A stretch of 39,630 bases of DNA from Cyclobacteriaceae bacterium (GCA_021648745.1 JAKISE010000022.1:1-39630); one strand, 5' to 3'; positions 1 to 8,603 are shown, numbered from the stretch's first letter. The notes: generated from the sequence alone by a model not told the origin. Made by a program: numbers and translations.

Positions 1-162
1 ATCCTGAAAAAACCCTACACACATATAAGGCGTTCCTGGAGTTGCCAGCACTATTGTATCTGGCGTTTTAATAGTTTGAGCGTATCCAAGCCCGTGATAA
101 ATAGATTGCGACCTCAGTCCTGAAACAGTACCAGCGTCAACAAATCTAATTTTGGGGCTCAT
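1..162 (-). CDS. Lipoate-protein ligase A family protein (partial, N-terminal 54 codons)
   Basis: The minus strand is open from an ATG at 162 to the window edge. The translation starts MSPKIRFVDAGTVSGLRSQS and continues with IYHGLGYA, TPDTIVLATPGTPY and CVGFFQD. This pattern of L-R-S-Q, Y-H, P-D-T-I and P-Y-x-C-x-G resembles the start of LplA-type ligases found beside sulfur-oxidation genes. Such enzymes attach lipoate to carrier proteins. The start lies 8 nt after the stop of the DsrE-like gene, so it is probably the fourth gene of the ArsR-TusA-DsrE operon. The catalytic lysine and the rest lie outside the window. The family call rests on pattern memory of a short fragment; the reading frame and operon position are seen directly. 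Confidence 0.7.
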   Translation of the reverse strand, partial: MSPKIRFVDAGTVSGLRSQSIYHGLGYAQTIKTPDTIVLATPGTPYMCVGFFQD

Positions 163-170
163 TTGTTTCG

Positions 171-683
171 TTAAACAAATAAACTCACATTGGCATCTGA
201 AGCAAACTCAAGAAAAGTTGCTGCACCACCAATTTCTGCTTCGTCAATAAACTCTTCTTTCTTGAAGCCAAACACATCCATTGTCATCTGACAACCTATC
301 ATCTTCACATCCATCTCCACTGCCATATCTCTCAGTTCTTCAACGGTGGCCACGCCTTTATCTTTAAAGGTTTTCTTCATCATAGAAGTTGCCATAGCTT
401 CAAAGCCTGGCACGTTACTCATCAACATATTGGGCATTGGCCAATTAAAGTTTTTAAATCCTTCAGGACCAAATGGCATTTTCATCGGCATTGCAGGGTT
501 ACTCGCAGGAGATACTGTTGCTTTAAAATCTTTCTTTAATAATGGCAAGCCGTAAAATGTAAAGAAGATACCCACTTCCCAATCCATAGCAGCTGCTGCA
601 GTAGCCAAGATAAATGGAGGGTAAGCCCAATCAAGCGTACCTTGGCTTGAAATAAGGGCTAATTTTTTTGGTTTATTTTCCAT
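171..683 (-). CDS. DsrE/DsrF-like (DsrE2-type) sulfur carrier protein
   Basis: A 170-residue protein with the DsrE2 layout: an N-terminal Rossmann-like strand (KKLALISSQGTLDWAYPPF), a hydrophobic helix near residues 25-45 (ILATAAAAMDWEVGIFF), a Met/Pro-rich linker at 60-100, and a conserved segment IGCQMTMDVFGF. Cys131 there is the only cysteine and the expected persulfide carrier. DsrE2 proteins pass sulfane sulfur to or from TusA, and the upstream neighbour (25 nt away) encodes TusA. The operon continues into a lipoate-ligase-like gene. Role inferred: cytoplasmic sulfur trafficking, probably linked to sulfide or thiosulfate oxidation or detoxification. The family is clear; the substrate is not. 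Confidence 0.88.
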   Translation of the reverse strand: MENKPKKLALISSQGTLDWAYPPFILATAAAAMDWEVGIFFTFYGLPLLKKDFKATVSPASNPAMPMKMPFGPEGFKNFNWPMPNMLMSNVPGFEAMATSMMKKTFKDKGVATVEELRDMAVEMDVKMIGCQMTMDVFGFKKEEFIDEAEIGGAATFLEFASDANVSLFV

Positions 684-708
684 AGTATTATAGTTTTTTA
701 ATTAGTAA

Positions 709-948
709 CTAATGTGTCTTTTTAATTAAGAATCTGAATTTTTCTCCTTCATCATGTGACTCCATTAACTCATGACCCGTTTGGCGCGCCCAAGCTTCCA
801 TATCAGGAATAGATCCTGGATCAGTAGCAATCATCTCAAGGATATCTCCTACTTCAATCCCATTAAGCGCTTTTTTCGTCTTAACTACAGGTAAAGGGCA
901 AGAAAGCCCACTAGTATCTAAGGTTTGTACAACTTTTAAATCACTCAT
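709..948 (-). CDS. tusA: TusA-family sulfurtransferase (SirA-like)
   Basis: At 79 residues this is the usual size of TusA. The signature is SGLSCPLPVVKTKKAL, with Cys17 in the C-P-x-P motif that carries the persulfide. The C-terminal half (ATDPGSIPDMEAWARQTGH) matches the conserved D-P-x-S-x-x-D-x-x-x-W segment. It acts in the cytoplasm as a sulfur relay between a rhodanese or DsrE protein and acceptors. The gene lies between an ArsR regulator (29 nt upstream) and DsrE2. That context favours a role in reduced-sulfur metabolism over the tRNA 2-thiouridine role of Escherichia coli TusA. The gene symbol is by family. Confidence 0.9.
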   Translation of the reverse strand: MSDLKVVQTLDTSGLSCPLPVVKTKKALNGIEVGDILEMIATDPGSIPDMEAWARQTGHELMESHDEGEKFRFLIKKTH

Positions 949-977
949 TTTGCTGGCGGTTTTATTTTAGTTTAATC

Positions 978-1292
978 TTATAATTTCAATTCACACGAGT
1001 AAATACAATCGAACACTTTAGTAATCTCTTTCAGCGCTAAACGATAATAAATAAAGCGTCCCTCCCTGTAAGAATCTATGATTCCAATATTTTTCATTTT
1101 TGAAAGATGATGAGATAATAAGGATGCTTCAATTTGCACTTTAGCAAGAATTTCATTTACAGGATAATCCTTGCCATCCTCCAACAACTCCAGTATTTGA
1201 ATGCGTACTGGATATGCTAAGCCCGAAAAAATTTCTGAAATTTTAACAAGCTTCTCTGGACTAATTTGTCTGTTTGGAATAGTTGTTGCCAA
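978..1292 (-). CDS. ArsR/SmtB-family winged-helix repressor
   Basis: A 104-residue ArsR-type regulator. Residues 15-95 hold the winged helix: LAYPVRIQILELLEDG (helix 2), VNEILAKVQIEASLLSHHLSKMKNIGII (helix-turn-helix, with the S-x-x-S-x-H-L-x-x-M signature of the recognition helix) and YREGRFIYYRL (wing). The metal-binding ELCVCDL motif of ArsR/CadC is missing. The only cysteines are Cys96 and Cys100 near the C-terminus (FDCIYSCELKL), so a thiol-based sulfur or redox sensor is possible; known sulfur sensors of the family place one cysteine in helix 2, which is not the case here. It is first in the operon with tusA and dsrE2 and is presumably its autoregulated repressor. Confidence 0.88.
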   Translation of the reverse strand: MATTIPNRQISPEKLVKISEIFSGLAYPVRIQILELLEDGKDYPVNEILAKVQIEASLLSHHLSKMKNIGIIDSYREGRFIYYRLALKEITKVFDCIYSCELKL

Positions 1293-1360
1293 ATTGTTAA
1301 TTGCCTAATGAATTTTCAATATATCAATAATTTTACAACTGTTCAAGTATTCAAGCAATA

Positions 1361-1388
1361 ATTTGGTCTATTTAAAATTATTCCAAAT
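1361..1388. promoter_or_regulatory. Possible operator: inverted repeat upstream of the arsR-tusA-dsrE operon
   Basis: ATTTGG at 1361 and CCAAAT at 1383 form a perfect 6-bp inverted repeat with a 16-bp AT-rich spacer, 69-96 bp upstream of the ArsR start. ArsR proteins usually bind AT-rich dyads near their own promoter, so this is the best operator candidate in the 239-bp gap 1293-1531. A tandem TTCAAG-TA-TTCAAG lies next to it (about 1342-1355). No TAnnTTTG promoter was found on the minus strand in this gap. The link to the regulator is inference. Confidence 0.3.
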
Positions 1389-1531
1389 AATATTATGTAT
1401 GATTAAGGGTGCAAAAGAGGTCTATCCTGAACTATTCATAAACAATAATGCAGGCTATAAAAACCAAAAATGCAGATTTAGTATTTTAACCCGAAAAATT
1501 CACATGAATCTAAACGCATGAGTAATTCAGG

Positions 1532-2650
1532 TTAGTCAGTAATATTACCTAATTTTTCAGAAATAAAAGAAGGCTTTATCCCTGAGTTCAGTAGCGAATG
1601 TATCTGAGACAAAGTCACCTCCTCCTCAGTTATTATCTGATTGATGTAGTAGAACATATACATAGAAGTAAGCCAATTTGTAAATTCTTGTTTGCTACCT
1701 AAATGTTTCTTCATATTAATAAGTATCCAAGAAAAGTGCTCCCAGGCATCGCAGCAAGAGTCGCAACTGCGGTCAATACCCGTGCAGCATCTACGGGTAG
1801 TTTTAAAATCAGCATTATACGATCGAAAATGTGGGTTATATGGGTTCCCATTTTTCAAGCGATTCTGGTTTGGTTTAAAATTTTCACTCACGTTGGTACA
1901 CACTTCATACCCCCAATGCTGGTCGTATAGTTGCCCAGTAGTAATAACCTGATTAAAATAAGAAGTAGTTAAAATTTTATCCGGATATTTCTGAATCACT
2001 TTTTCAATCTCTTTGCGAACATTATCAAAGCCAGCTCTGTAGCTAATAATATCTTTTTTATTATGGGTATCGCTAAAATAATTAAAGAGTACTTTATTTC
2101 CGTTTTTTATGCACTTATCTACAACAGAGGCAATTTCATCACTTTTGTCAGGTGAAACGGTATAATAGAAAAAAGCTCGACTATCGTTTTTATAATTATC
2201 TAGAGCTATATTGAACAAATCACGCTTACCCTTATTCCGGAGCTCTGCATCAGTTTCATTACTCCCCCAAACGGCCACTCCAATAGGCATTTGTTCAAAC
2301 CCTTTATAGGTAATTCGAATTAAACCATTGGTAGCTACATTCATTTTAAAATTATCGTACACCGTCTTAAGTCTATCTAACCGCAAACTTGGCTCCCCTC
2401 CTACAATGGTAATAAAATTGGTTCCTCTTTCCTTTTCCGACTTTATAAATTCGTTGAAGGCAGCATCAAGGTCAGCCTCGGTGTTGACAATCTTATCCAT
2501 TCCTTCCTCAAAATAATAGCAGCCTTTGCAACGCAAATTACATTCGTGGGTTAAATCAACAGAAATAGATTTAACAGCACCTGCTTTTCTAACTTGGGTA
2601 TAAAGTTTAGAAAGCACGGGGTCTGATAAATAAGATGATAATGCTGACAT
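1532..2650 (-). CDS. Radical SAM protein with C-terminal cysteine cluster
   Basis: A 372-residue radical SAM protein. The [4Fe-4S]-SAM motif is C37-x3-C41-x2-C44 (CNLRCKGCYYFEEG), followed by the GGEP motif (TIVGGEPSLR, about 82-90). The middle is a partial TIM barrel. A second cysteine group (C251, C288, C289, C296, C299, C300; CCTGIDRSCDSCCDAWEHF) suggests one or more auxiliary clusters, as in SPASM or Twitch proteins, but the spacing does not fit the standard SPASM pattern. The gene is divergent from a thioesterase gene and has no precursor peptide or modification partner nearby, so no substrate can be proposed. The ATG at 2650 is the natural start. Specific function unknown. Confidence 0.85.
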   Translation of the reverse strand: MSALSSYLSDPVLSKLYTQVRKAGAVKSISVDLTHECNLRCKGCYYFEEGMDKIVNTEADLDAAFNEFIKSEKERGTNFITIVGGEPSLRLDRLKTVYDNFKMNVATNGLIRITYKGFEQMPIGVAVWGSNETDAELRNKGKRDLFNIALDNYKNDSRAFFYYTVSPDKSDEIASVVDKCIKNGNKVLFNYFSDTHNKKDIISYRAGFDNVRKEIEKVIQKYPDKILTTSYFNQVITTGQLYDQHWGYEVCTNVSENFKPNQNRLKNGNPYNPHFRSYNADFKTTRRCCTGIDRSCDSCCDAWEHFSWILINMKKHLGSKQEFTNWLTSMYMFYYINQIITEEEVTLSQIHSLLNSGIKPSFISEKLGNITD

Positions 2651-2816
2651 ACAAATTGAAAATTACAAAACCCACATTTGAAAACCCAAATAAACCCAAT
2701 TGAGTTTAAGATAACACTAAACCCTGTGCCTATTTTATTGAAACTTTGAATCTAATTGTAATTTGATTTATTGTATTTTGGTTGTTTATAATTATTAAGA
2801 AACAACATCGATCATT

Positions 2817-3368
2817 ATGCACGCCCGAAGACCACAAGACTCCGACACCACCATTACAGAATTAATGATACCCTCCTATGCCAATTTTGGCGGTAAAATT
2901 CATGGAGGAATGTTGCTTTCGTTAATGGACAAAGTAGCCTATGCTTGTGCCACCAAACATGCAGGCAATTACTGCGTTACTGTTTCAGTAGATACAGTGG
3001 ACTTTTTAAAACCAGTAGAAGTGGGTGATCTTGTATCACTTATGGCTCGTGTAAACCATGTAGGCAACTCATCGCTTGTAATTGGAATAAAAGTGATTAC
3101 AGAAAATGTAAAAAAGCGAACTGTAAAGCATACCAACACGAGTTATTTTACAATGGTGGCCAAAAATGATAATAATAAAACAACTAAAGTGCCTCCTCTT
3201 CTTTTAACAAGCCAAGAAGAAGTTCGAAGATTTGCCGAATCGATTCTGAGAAAAGAATTAAAAGATTACCACCGCAAGAAGATGAATGAAAACAAATCAG
3301 GGTTTGATCTTTCTGAAAAGTTGGATGAATTGAATAAGTATAATTGTAAGATTGAGTTAGAAGAATAG
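2817..3368 (+). CDS. Acyl-CoA thioesterase, hotdog fold (YciA/BFIT-like)
   Basis: A 183-residue protein. Residues 10-125 form a single hotdog domain with the active-site segment GKIHGGMLLSLMDKVAYACA (H29, D38) and a strand ending in VSVDTVDFLKPVEVGD, both typical of the YciA/BACH group. These enzymes hydrolyse acyl-CoA to free acid and CoA in the cytoplasm. The C-terminal extension (about 130-183) is charged and helical (RRFAESILRKELKDYHRKKM) and is longer than in YciA. The gene stands alone, divergent from the radical SAM gene over a 166-bp gap. Chain-length preference cannot be read from the sequence. Confidence 0.9.
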   Translation: MHARRPQDSDTTITELMIPSYANFGGKIHGGMLLSLMDKVAYACATKHAGNYCVTVSVDTVDFLKPVEVGDLVSLMARVNHVGNSSLVIGIKVITENVKKRTVKHTNTSYFTMVAKNDNNKTTKVPPLLLTSQEEVRRFAESILRKELKDYHRKKMNENKSGFDLSEKLDELNKYNCKIELEE

Positions 3369-3378
3369 GAGGCTCACT

Positions 3379-3414
3379 AAATACTCCCGCAGATATCGCG
3401 GATAGGCGCAGATA
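3379..3414. repeat. Short GC-rich dispersed-type repeat
   Basis: Between two convergent genes lies CCGCAGATATCGCGG, an imperfect palindrome, followed by GATAGGCGCAGATAAA, so the word CGCAGATA occurs twice in about 30 bp. It is clearly more GC-rich than its surroundings. Words of this kind are common as scattered intergenic repeats in Bacteroidota. It could act as a bidirectional terminator, but no T-run follows directly. Confidence 0.35.
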
Positions 3415-3453
3415 AAAGTTAAAAAAACTAGTGGTAGTTCAAAAGTTCTCTTA

Positions 3454-3954
3454 TTATTTTTTCGTAAATAGTTTTTTACCTAGCCCAACCAATATCATCA
3501 CTAAAACGACCATTACTAAACTCCACTTTATAGTAGAGAAGCCACTTGTAAACCAAGCTACCATTGTTAATTTAGTCGGATAGCTATAAAGCATTGTTAC
3601 GATTCCCGTATTCTCAAGCATATCAACACCAAAAATCCCATACGGCACCCAAGCAACCTTCCATTTATTTGGATAAAGGAGCATTAGAGTTACACTCATA
3701 AATAAGGTATATACAATAGGATATGCCACGTCAAACGTCATTTCTCCTCTGGCATATATAATACGAGTATCCTCACTGTAAGAATCAATTAACTCGTAGG
3801 CTCGTTCAGGAGTATAAGCAAACTGCAAATCAATCGGAGTGACTTCCTGATCGCCAGCTAGCCTTGGCATAATAAGCACACTAAATACAATAACAAGCCC
3901 GAAAAGCAATAACGAAAGCCTAAGAGAGGCTTGTTTATGCAAGAATGGCTTCAT
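3454..3954 (-). CDS. Small integral membrane protein, unknown function
   Basis: A 166-residue protein with about four membrane helices (roughly 12-30, 74-94, 99-118 and 144-162) and a loop at 32-72 probably outside the membrane (PIDLQFAYTPERAYELIDSY). No family motif is recognised. It starts 8 nt after the stop of the outer-membrane factor gene and so is the last gene of the RND efflux operon. A role beside the pump is possible only by position. The C-terminus is basic (GKKLFTKK). Confidence 0.7.
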   Translation of the reverse strand: MKPFLHKQASLRLSLLLFGLVIVFSVLIMPRLAGDQEVTPIDLQFAYTPERAYELIDSYSEDTRIIYARGEMTFDVAYPIVYTLFMSVTLMLLYPNKWKVAWVPYGIFGVDMLENTGIVTMLYSYPTKLTMVAWFTSGFSTIKWSLVMVVLVMILVGLGKKLFTKK

Positions 3955-3962
3955 ATGGCTAG

Positions 3963-5441
3963 CTAGTTTTCTTGAGTTTGTGCCGCTGCATCAGCAGCTG
4001 CCTGTTCTTCTTGAACGGTTATCCAACCTCCACCAAGAGCTTTGTATAATAAGATGTAGCTATTTAATAATTGTTGCCTCACTTGCGAATACTGCAACTC
4101 AGCTTCGAAGGCAGACCTATCATTTTCAATTACTTCTAAATAACTTGTAACTCCACCATTATAACGATCCAATGATAAGTCCCTTGCACTTACAGCTGCG
4201 TCAACTTGTCTTTTGCGAGCTTCTAATTCTGTTTTTGTTGTACTATTTGTGATAAGAGCATCTTCTACTTCCTTAAACGCTTGAATGATTGTGTTTTCAT
4301 AATCATAGGCAGATTGCAAAGCAACCTCTCTCTGAATTTCTGCTCTTTTCTTGTTTTTACCCCAATTTACCAATGGACCTAATAAACCGGCACTTGCACT
4401 CCAAGCAAAACCACCGGTAGCGGCTGATGATAATTGTTGTGTAGCAGCTCCGCCAATTAATCCAGTTAAACTTATAGATGGAAATCGCTGGGCTTCGGCA
4501 ACCCCAATATTGGCCGTTTCAGCATGAAATCTATTTTCAGCGGCCATAATATCAGGTCGTCTTTCTAACAGTGTTGAAGGTATACCCGAAGGTATGTCAG
4601 ATGGAAATTCTTGGCTCTCTAACGTTGATAGATTTAAGATTGAATAAGGGTTCCTCCCCAGTAATATTGCTAAAGAAGTTTCTGTGATCGCCAACTGACG
4701 TTGGTATAACGGAATACTAGCTTCTGCTATACTTAGTTGAATTTGCGATTGGTTTAAATCAATTTGAGGGACAACTCCATGTTCAAATTTATCAGAAATA
4801 ATCTCAAGTCCTCTTTGCCTAGAAATTACCGTTTCTTGAGCAATTTCTAATCGCCATTTAAAATCTAATAGTTGAAAATAGGTTTGTGTAATGGCGGTGA
4901 TAACCCCTATTTGAATTGAACGTTTTGCATAATCCGAAGCCACAAAACTAGCTTTAGCTGCTTCTGTTGCTCTTCTATACTTACCCCAAAAGTCAATTTC
5001 CCAATTCATGGCAACACCAGCTACATAAATTCCAGCATCACCATTTAGAGGCTGGCCACCTACTACATTGCCCAGGTTTGCTTGCGCAGATACACCAAAC
5101 CCGGGATATTGATCTGCTCTGGTAAAACCTACATTAATCATGGCTTGCTGCACACGACTGGCTGCGGTAAGCACATCTTTGTTTTCTTGCAAGCCTATAA
5201 TAATTAATGAATCGAGTTCTGAGTTATTAAACAACTCCCACCAACGTAAATTCACGACCGTGTCAGCTTGGATACTGTCGTACCTAAATGTGGGAGCCGT
5301 GGCCACTTCACTCTTTTCAAAATTAGGCCCTACTTTACAACTGCTCATTGCAAATCCAATTATGATTACAATCAAGAGATTCTTTGCTACGCTCTGAATG
5401 ACGTTGCTATTTTTAGTTTCGATTTTCAAAATATTCAGCAT
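3963..5441 (-). CDS. Outer-membrane efflux factor, TolC/OprM (NodT) family lipoprotein
   Basis: A 492-residue OprM-like protein. After the signal sequence, lipidated Cys35 is followed by KVGPNFEKSEV, the usual start of NodT-type factors. Two repeated OEP domains follow, including PLYQRQLAITETSLAILLGR, the L-L-E-R-R-P-D-I segment and a final VEDALITN to LYKALGGGW stretch. It is the outer-membrane exit duct for the RND pump encoded 4 nt upstream. The C-terminus is rich in Ala and Gln. An oddity: the n-region and part of the hydrophobic stretch (residues about 14-22, VIQSVAKNL) are encoded by a dispersed repeat at 5376-5403. Substrates are unknown. Confidence 0.93.
   Translation of the reverse strand: MLNILKIETKNSNVIQSVAKNLLIVIIIGFAMSSCKVGPNFEKSEVATAPTFRYDSIQADTVVNLRWWELFNNSELDSLIIIGLQENKDVLTAASRVQQAMINVGFTRADQYPGFGVSAQANLGNVVGGQPLNGDAGIYVAGVAMNWEIDFWGKYRRATEAAKASFVASDYAKRSIQIGVITAITQTYFQLLDFKWRLEIAQETVISRQRGLEIISDKFEHGVVPQIDLNQSQIQLSIAEASIPLYQRQLAITETSLAILLGRNPYSILNLSTLESQEFPSDIPSGIPSTLLERRPDIMAAENRFHAETANIGVAEAQRFPSISLTGLIGGAATQQLSSAATGGFAWSASAGLLGPLVNWGKNKKRAEIQREVALQSAYDYENTIIQAFKEVEDALITNSTTKTELEARKRQVDAAVSARDLSLDRYNGGVTSYLEVIENDRSAFEAELQYSQVRQQLLNSYILLYKALGGGWITVQEEQAAADAAAQTQEN
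5376..5403. repeat. Dispersed repeat inside the signal-peptide codons of the efflux factor
   Basis: The minus strand reads CGTCATTCAGAGCGTAGCAA followed by AGAATCTC, a word I recall as a frequent intergenic repeat in Bacteroidota genomes. Here it lies in frame within the outer-membrane factor gene and supplies residues of its signal peptide. Only one copy is in this window, so its repeat status rests on memory, not on the sequence given. Confidence 0.45.
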
Positions 5442-5445
5442 CCTA

Positions 5446-8400
5446 TTAATTATCTAAAAGTTGGGCTTCCAAATCTCTTTTCTTTTCGTAGCCAGCTATT
5501 TTGCCTATAAAAACGAACAACATCGGGTATAAAAACAAACCTAAAAAGGTGGCCATGCTCATACCTCCGAGCAAGGCCATGCCCATTACCTTACGAGCTT
5601 CTGCTCCAGATCCTGTGGCCACTACCAGTGGAAATACACCTAGTATAAAGGAGAAGGCCGTCATTAAAATGGGCCTAAATCTTGATTTAGCTGCTGCTAT
5701 GGCTGCATCAAATAAGCTGAGTCCTTTTTTGAATTCATCATTGGCAAACTCCACAATTAGAATGGCATTTTTTGCTGCCATGCCAATAAGCATTACGAAA
5801 GAGACTTGTGCAAAAATATTATTCTCAAATGTTGGGCTAAACAATCGTGCTGCCCACAGAGCAAAAAGAGCTCCAAAAATGGCAAATGGCGTCCCTAATA
5901 AAATACTAAATGGGAGCGACCAACTTTCGTACTGAGCAGCTAGAATCAGAAATACAAATAGCAACGAGAAAGTTAAAATCATCATTAGAGAGCCCGAAGC
6001 TTTCTCCTCTTGAAACGACATGGCATTCCAACTATAGCTCATATCTTGAGGCAACACCTCTTTGGCTACTTCCTTCAGCGCCTCTCTAGCCTGCACCGAT
6101 GTAAAGCCATCAGCAGGCCCTCCTGTTACTTCCACCGATCGGTAAAGGTTGAACCTAGTAGTATAATCCGGGCCAGAGATTGGTCTTATAGTTGCGACTG
6201 TTGCCAATGGCACCATTTTTCCCTCAATATTTTTAATAAAGAAGTTATTTATTTGAGATTCATCTACCCTATACTCCGGTTCTGCTTGAATATAGGTTTT
6301 GTACAACCTTCCGAATCGAGTAAAATCATTTACATAAGCTCCTCCCATAAATGCACCAACTGTGGTATATAAATCGTTTAATTTAATGCCAAGTTTTAAT
6401 GCTTTTTCCTTATCAATATCCATATATCTCTGTGGAACCGATGCTTGAAAAGTGGTAAAGGCTTTACCTATTTCAGGTCTGGCATTAGCAGCCTTTATAA
6501 ATTTCATAGTATTTGAGGCAAGGTATTGAGGATCATTTCCTCCTTTATCTTGTAGCATAATACTAAAACCAGAACCATTGCCCAAACCAGGGATGGCTGG
6601 AGGCCCAAAGGCAAACACTTGTGCTCCTTTAATAGCAACTGTAAGCTTACCATTTACTTTAGCTACAATTTCAGCAGCCGTTAGGTCTCTATCTGCCCAA
6701 TTTTTTAGTGAAACAAAGAAGAAACCTGTGTTTGAAGTCATCGCTCCTGACAATACACTATAACCAGTAGCGGTAGTTACAAACTCTACTTCTTCAATAC
6801 CCATCAAAATTCTTTCTACATCTTTTGCAATAGCATCTGATCGCTGTATTGAAGCCGCATTGGGTAACTGCATATTCACCATAAAGTAGCCCATATCTTC
6901 TTCTGGAATAAATCCACCAGGTACTAAGCTTCCAAAAACACCAGCGGAAACAGATAATATCACAATAAAAATTGCACTTCTTTTAAGCTTACGCGTTACA
7001 ATATTTGTGAAGCTCATATAGGAATCGGTTGTCTTGTCCATTCCTTGATTAAACTTCTTAAAAAACCAGCCCAATGGTCCACCATAAGGCTTGGGTTCTT
7101 TTAATAATAGTGAACATAAAGCAGGGCTTAAAGTAAGTGCATTAACAGAAGATACAATTACTGAAACCACAATGGTAATTGCAAACTGTTGGTAGAGCAA
7201 ACCGGTAATGCCCGCCATACCCGCAACCGGAATAAACACTGCAATAAGCACCAATGTAGTCGCAATTACTGGAGCCGTAACTTTTGACATAGCATCCAAG
7301 GTTGCAGCCTTAGCTTTCATTCCTTTGGCAATATTTACCTGTACAGCTTCTACAACAACAATGGCATCATCGACAACAATACCAATGGCAAGTACCAAGC
7401 CCAAAAGAGATAATACATTAATAGAAAACCCTAATCCTGGAAAGAACATAAATGCTCCTATAAGCGATACAGGAATAGCTAAAGTCGGGATTAAAGTGGC
7501 TCTCCAATCTTGGATGAAAATAAATACCACCAATACCACTAAGACCAGAGCAATAATTAAGGTTACTACAATGTCTTTAATACCAGCAGTAATTGGAGCT
7601 GTAGAATCAAGTGAAACATCATATTTAATACTTTCAGGAAAACTATTCTTAAGCACTTCCATTTCAGCAATAATATTTTCTGCCAATTCCACCGCATTGG
7701 ACCCTGGTGCTTGGTAGAGCGCTACAATAGCAGCAGTTTCTCCATTAAGCCTAGGAATCATACTGTAGGTTTCAACTCCAAGGTTTATGGTAGCTACATC
7801 TCTTAATTTTATCTGCGATCCATCTTTCTGAGTCCTAACCACAATCTCCCCAAATGCTTCTGGCGAATTAAATCTCTCTGGTAAACGAACTGTATAGGTA
7901 AATTCTGTTCCGGCTGGTGATGGCTCCGCACCAAACTTTCCTCCTGGAACAATTAAGTTCTGTTCGTTAATGGCATTAATTATTTCGGGAACTGTAAGAC
8001 CCATTTGAGAAAGCCTATCGGGTTTTACCCAAATACGCATAGAGTAATTCGCTGCCCCCATTACATCTACTCTACCTATACCTTTAACTCTGGCTAACTG
8101 ATCTTTTATATTTATTAATGCATAATTTCCTAAAAAATCTTGGTCATACCTTCCATCAGATGTAAGTGTTACTAACATTAATATATTTGGTAATGATTTT
8201 TTCGTGGTAACACCAAATTTTGTTACTGCAGAAGGTAATTTAGCCGAAGCAGCAGATACTCTATTTTGTGATAATACAGTATTCATATCTGGGTCAGTTC
8301 CTACATCAAAGGATACTTGAATAGTCATCGTACCATCGTTCGAGTTGGTAGATTTCATATAAATCATATTATCAACTCCATTAATTTCTTGTTCCAATGG

Positions 8401-8601
8401 AGTAGCAACAGATTCTTCTACACTAATTGCGTTGGCCCCTGTATAAGTACCCCTCACTTCAACTATTGGGGGAGTTAAATTGGGGTACTGTTCAATAGGT
8501 AATCCTATCATTGAAACCCCACCGACTATTACAATAATTATTGCGATTACCATCGCCACAATGGGGCGATGAACAAAAAAGTTTCCTTTGTTCTCCTCCA
8601 T
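5446..8601 (-). CDS. RND multidrug efflux pump, HAE1 (AcrB/MexB) family
   Basis: At 1051 residues this is full length for an HAE1 pump. The N-terminus (FVHRPIVAMVIAIIIVIVGG) is the first membrane helix. The protein then shows GLPIEQYPNLTPP, the first periplasmic loop, the helix 2-6 block (340-500) with GLVLAIGIVVDDAIVVVEAV carrying the paired aspartates of the proton relay in helix 4, the second loop, and a second block ending GMALLGGMSMATFLGLFLYP. It is the inner-membrane, proton-driven transporter of the tripartite system. The MFP gene ends 2 nt upstream and the outer-membrane factor starts 4 nt downstream. No TetR-type regulator is beside it. Substrate range unknown. Confidence 0.97.
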   Translation of the reverse strand: MEENKGNFFVHRPIVAMVIAIIIVIVGGVSMIGLPIEQYPNLTPPIVEVRGTYTGANAISVEESVATPLEQEINGVDNMIYMKSTNSNDGTMTIQVSFDVGTDPDMNTVLSQNRVSAASAKLPSAVTKFGVTTKKSLPNILMLVTLTSDGRYDQDFLGNYALINIKDQLARVKGIGRVDVMGAANYSMRIWVKPDRLSQMGLTVPEIINAINEQNLIVPGGKFGAEPSPAGTEFTYTVRLPERFNSPEAFGEIVVRTQKDGSQIKLRDVATINLGVETYSMIPRLNGETAAIVALYQAPGSNAVELAENIIAEMEVLKNSFPESIKYDVSLDSTAPITAGIKDIVVTLIIALVLVVLVVFIFIQDWRATLIPTLAIPVSLIGAFMFFPGLGFSINVLSLLGLVLAIGIVVDDAIVVVEAVQVNIAKGMKAKAATLDAMSKVTAPVIATTLVLIAVFIPVAGMAGITGLLYQQFAITIVVSVIVSSVNALTLSPALCSLLLKEPKPYGGPLGWFFKKFNQGMDKTTDSYMSFTNIVTRKLKRSAIFIVILSVSAGVFGSLVPGGFIPEEDMGYFMVNMQLPNAASIQRSDAIAKDVERILMGIEEVEFVTTATGYSVLSGAMTSNTGFFFVSLKNWADRDLTAAEIVAKVNGKLTVAIKGAQVFAFGPPAIPGLGNGSGFSIMLQDKGGNDPQYLASNTMKFIKAANARPEIGKAFTTFQASVPQRYMDIDKEKALKLGIKLNDLYTTVGAFMGGAYVNDFTRFGRLYKTYIQAEPEYRVDESQINNFFIKNIEGKMVPLATVATIRPISGPDYTTRFNLYRSVEVTGGPADGFTSVQAREALKEVAKEVLPQDMSYSWNAMSFQEEKASGSLMMILTFSLLFVFLILAAQYESWSLPFSILLGTPFAIFGALFALWAARLFSPTFENNIFAQVSFVMLIGMAAKNAILIVEFANDEFKKGLSLFDAAIAAAKSRFRPILMTAFSFILGVFPLVVATGSGAEARKVMGMALLGGMSMATFLGLFLYPMLFVFIGKIAGYEKKRDLEAQLLDN

Positions 8602-8603
8602 AA

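Noticed and set aside
1293..1531. Riboswitch or sRNA in the gap upstream of arsR
   Set aside because: AT-rich with only short dyads; no conserved riboswitch core or terminator-like hairpin was recognised.
7208..7717. 169-residue plus-strand frame inside the RND pump gene
   Set aside because: It is antisense to a full-length, strongly conserved pump; its Thr/Ala-rich composition is the usual complement shadow.
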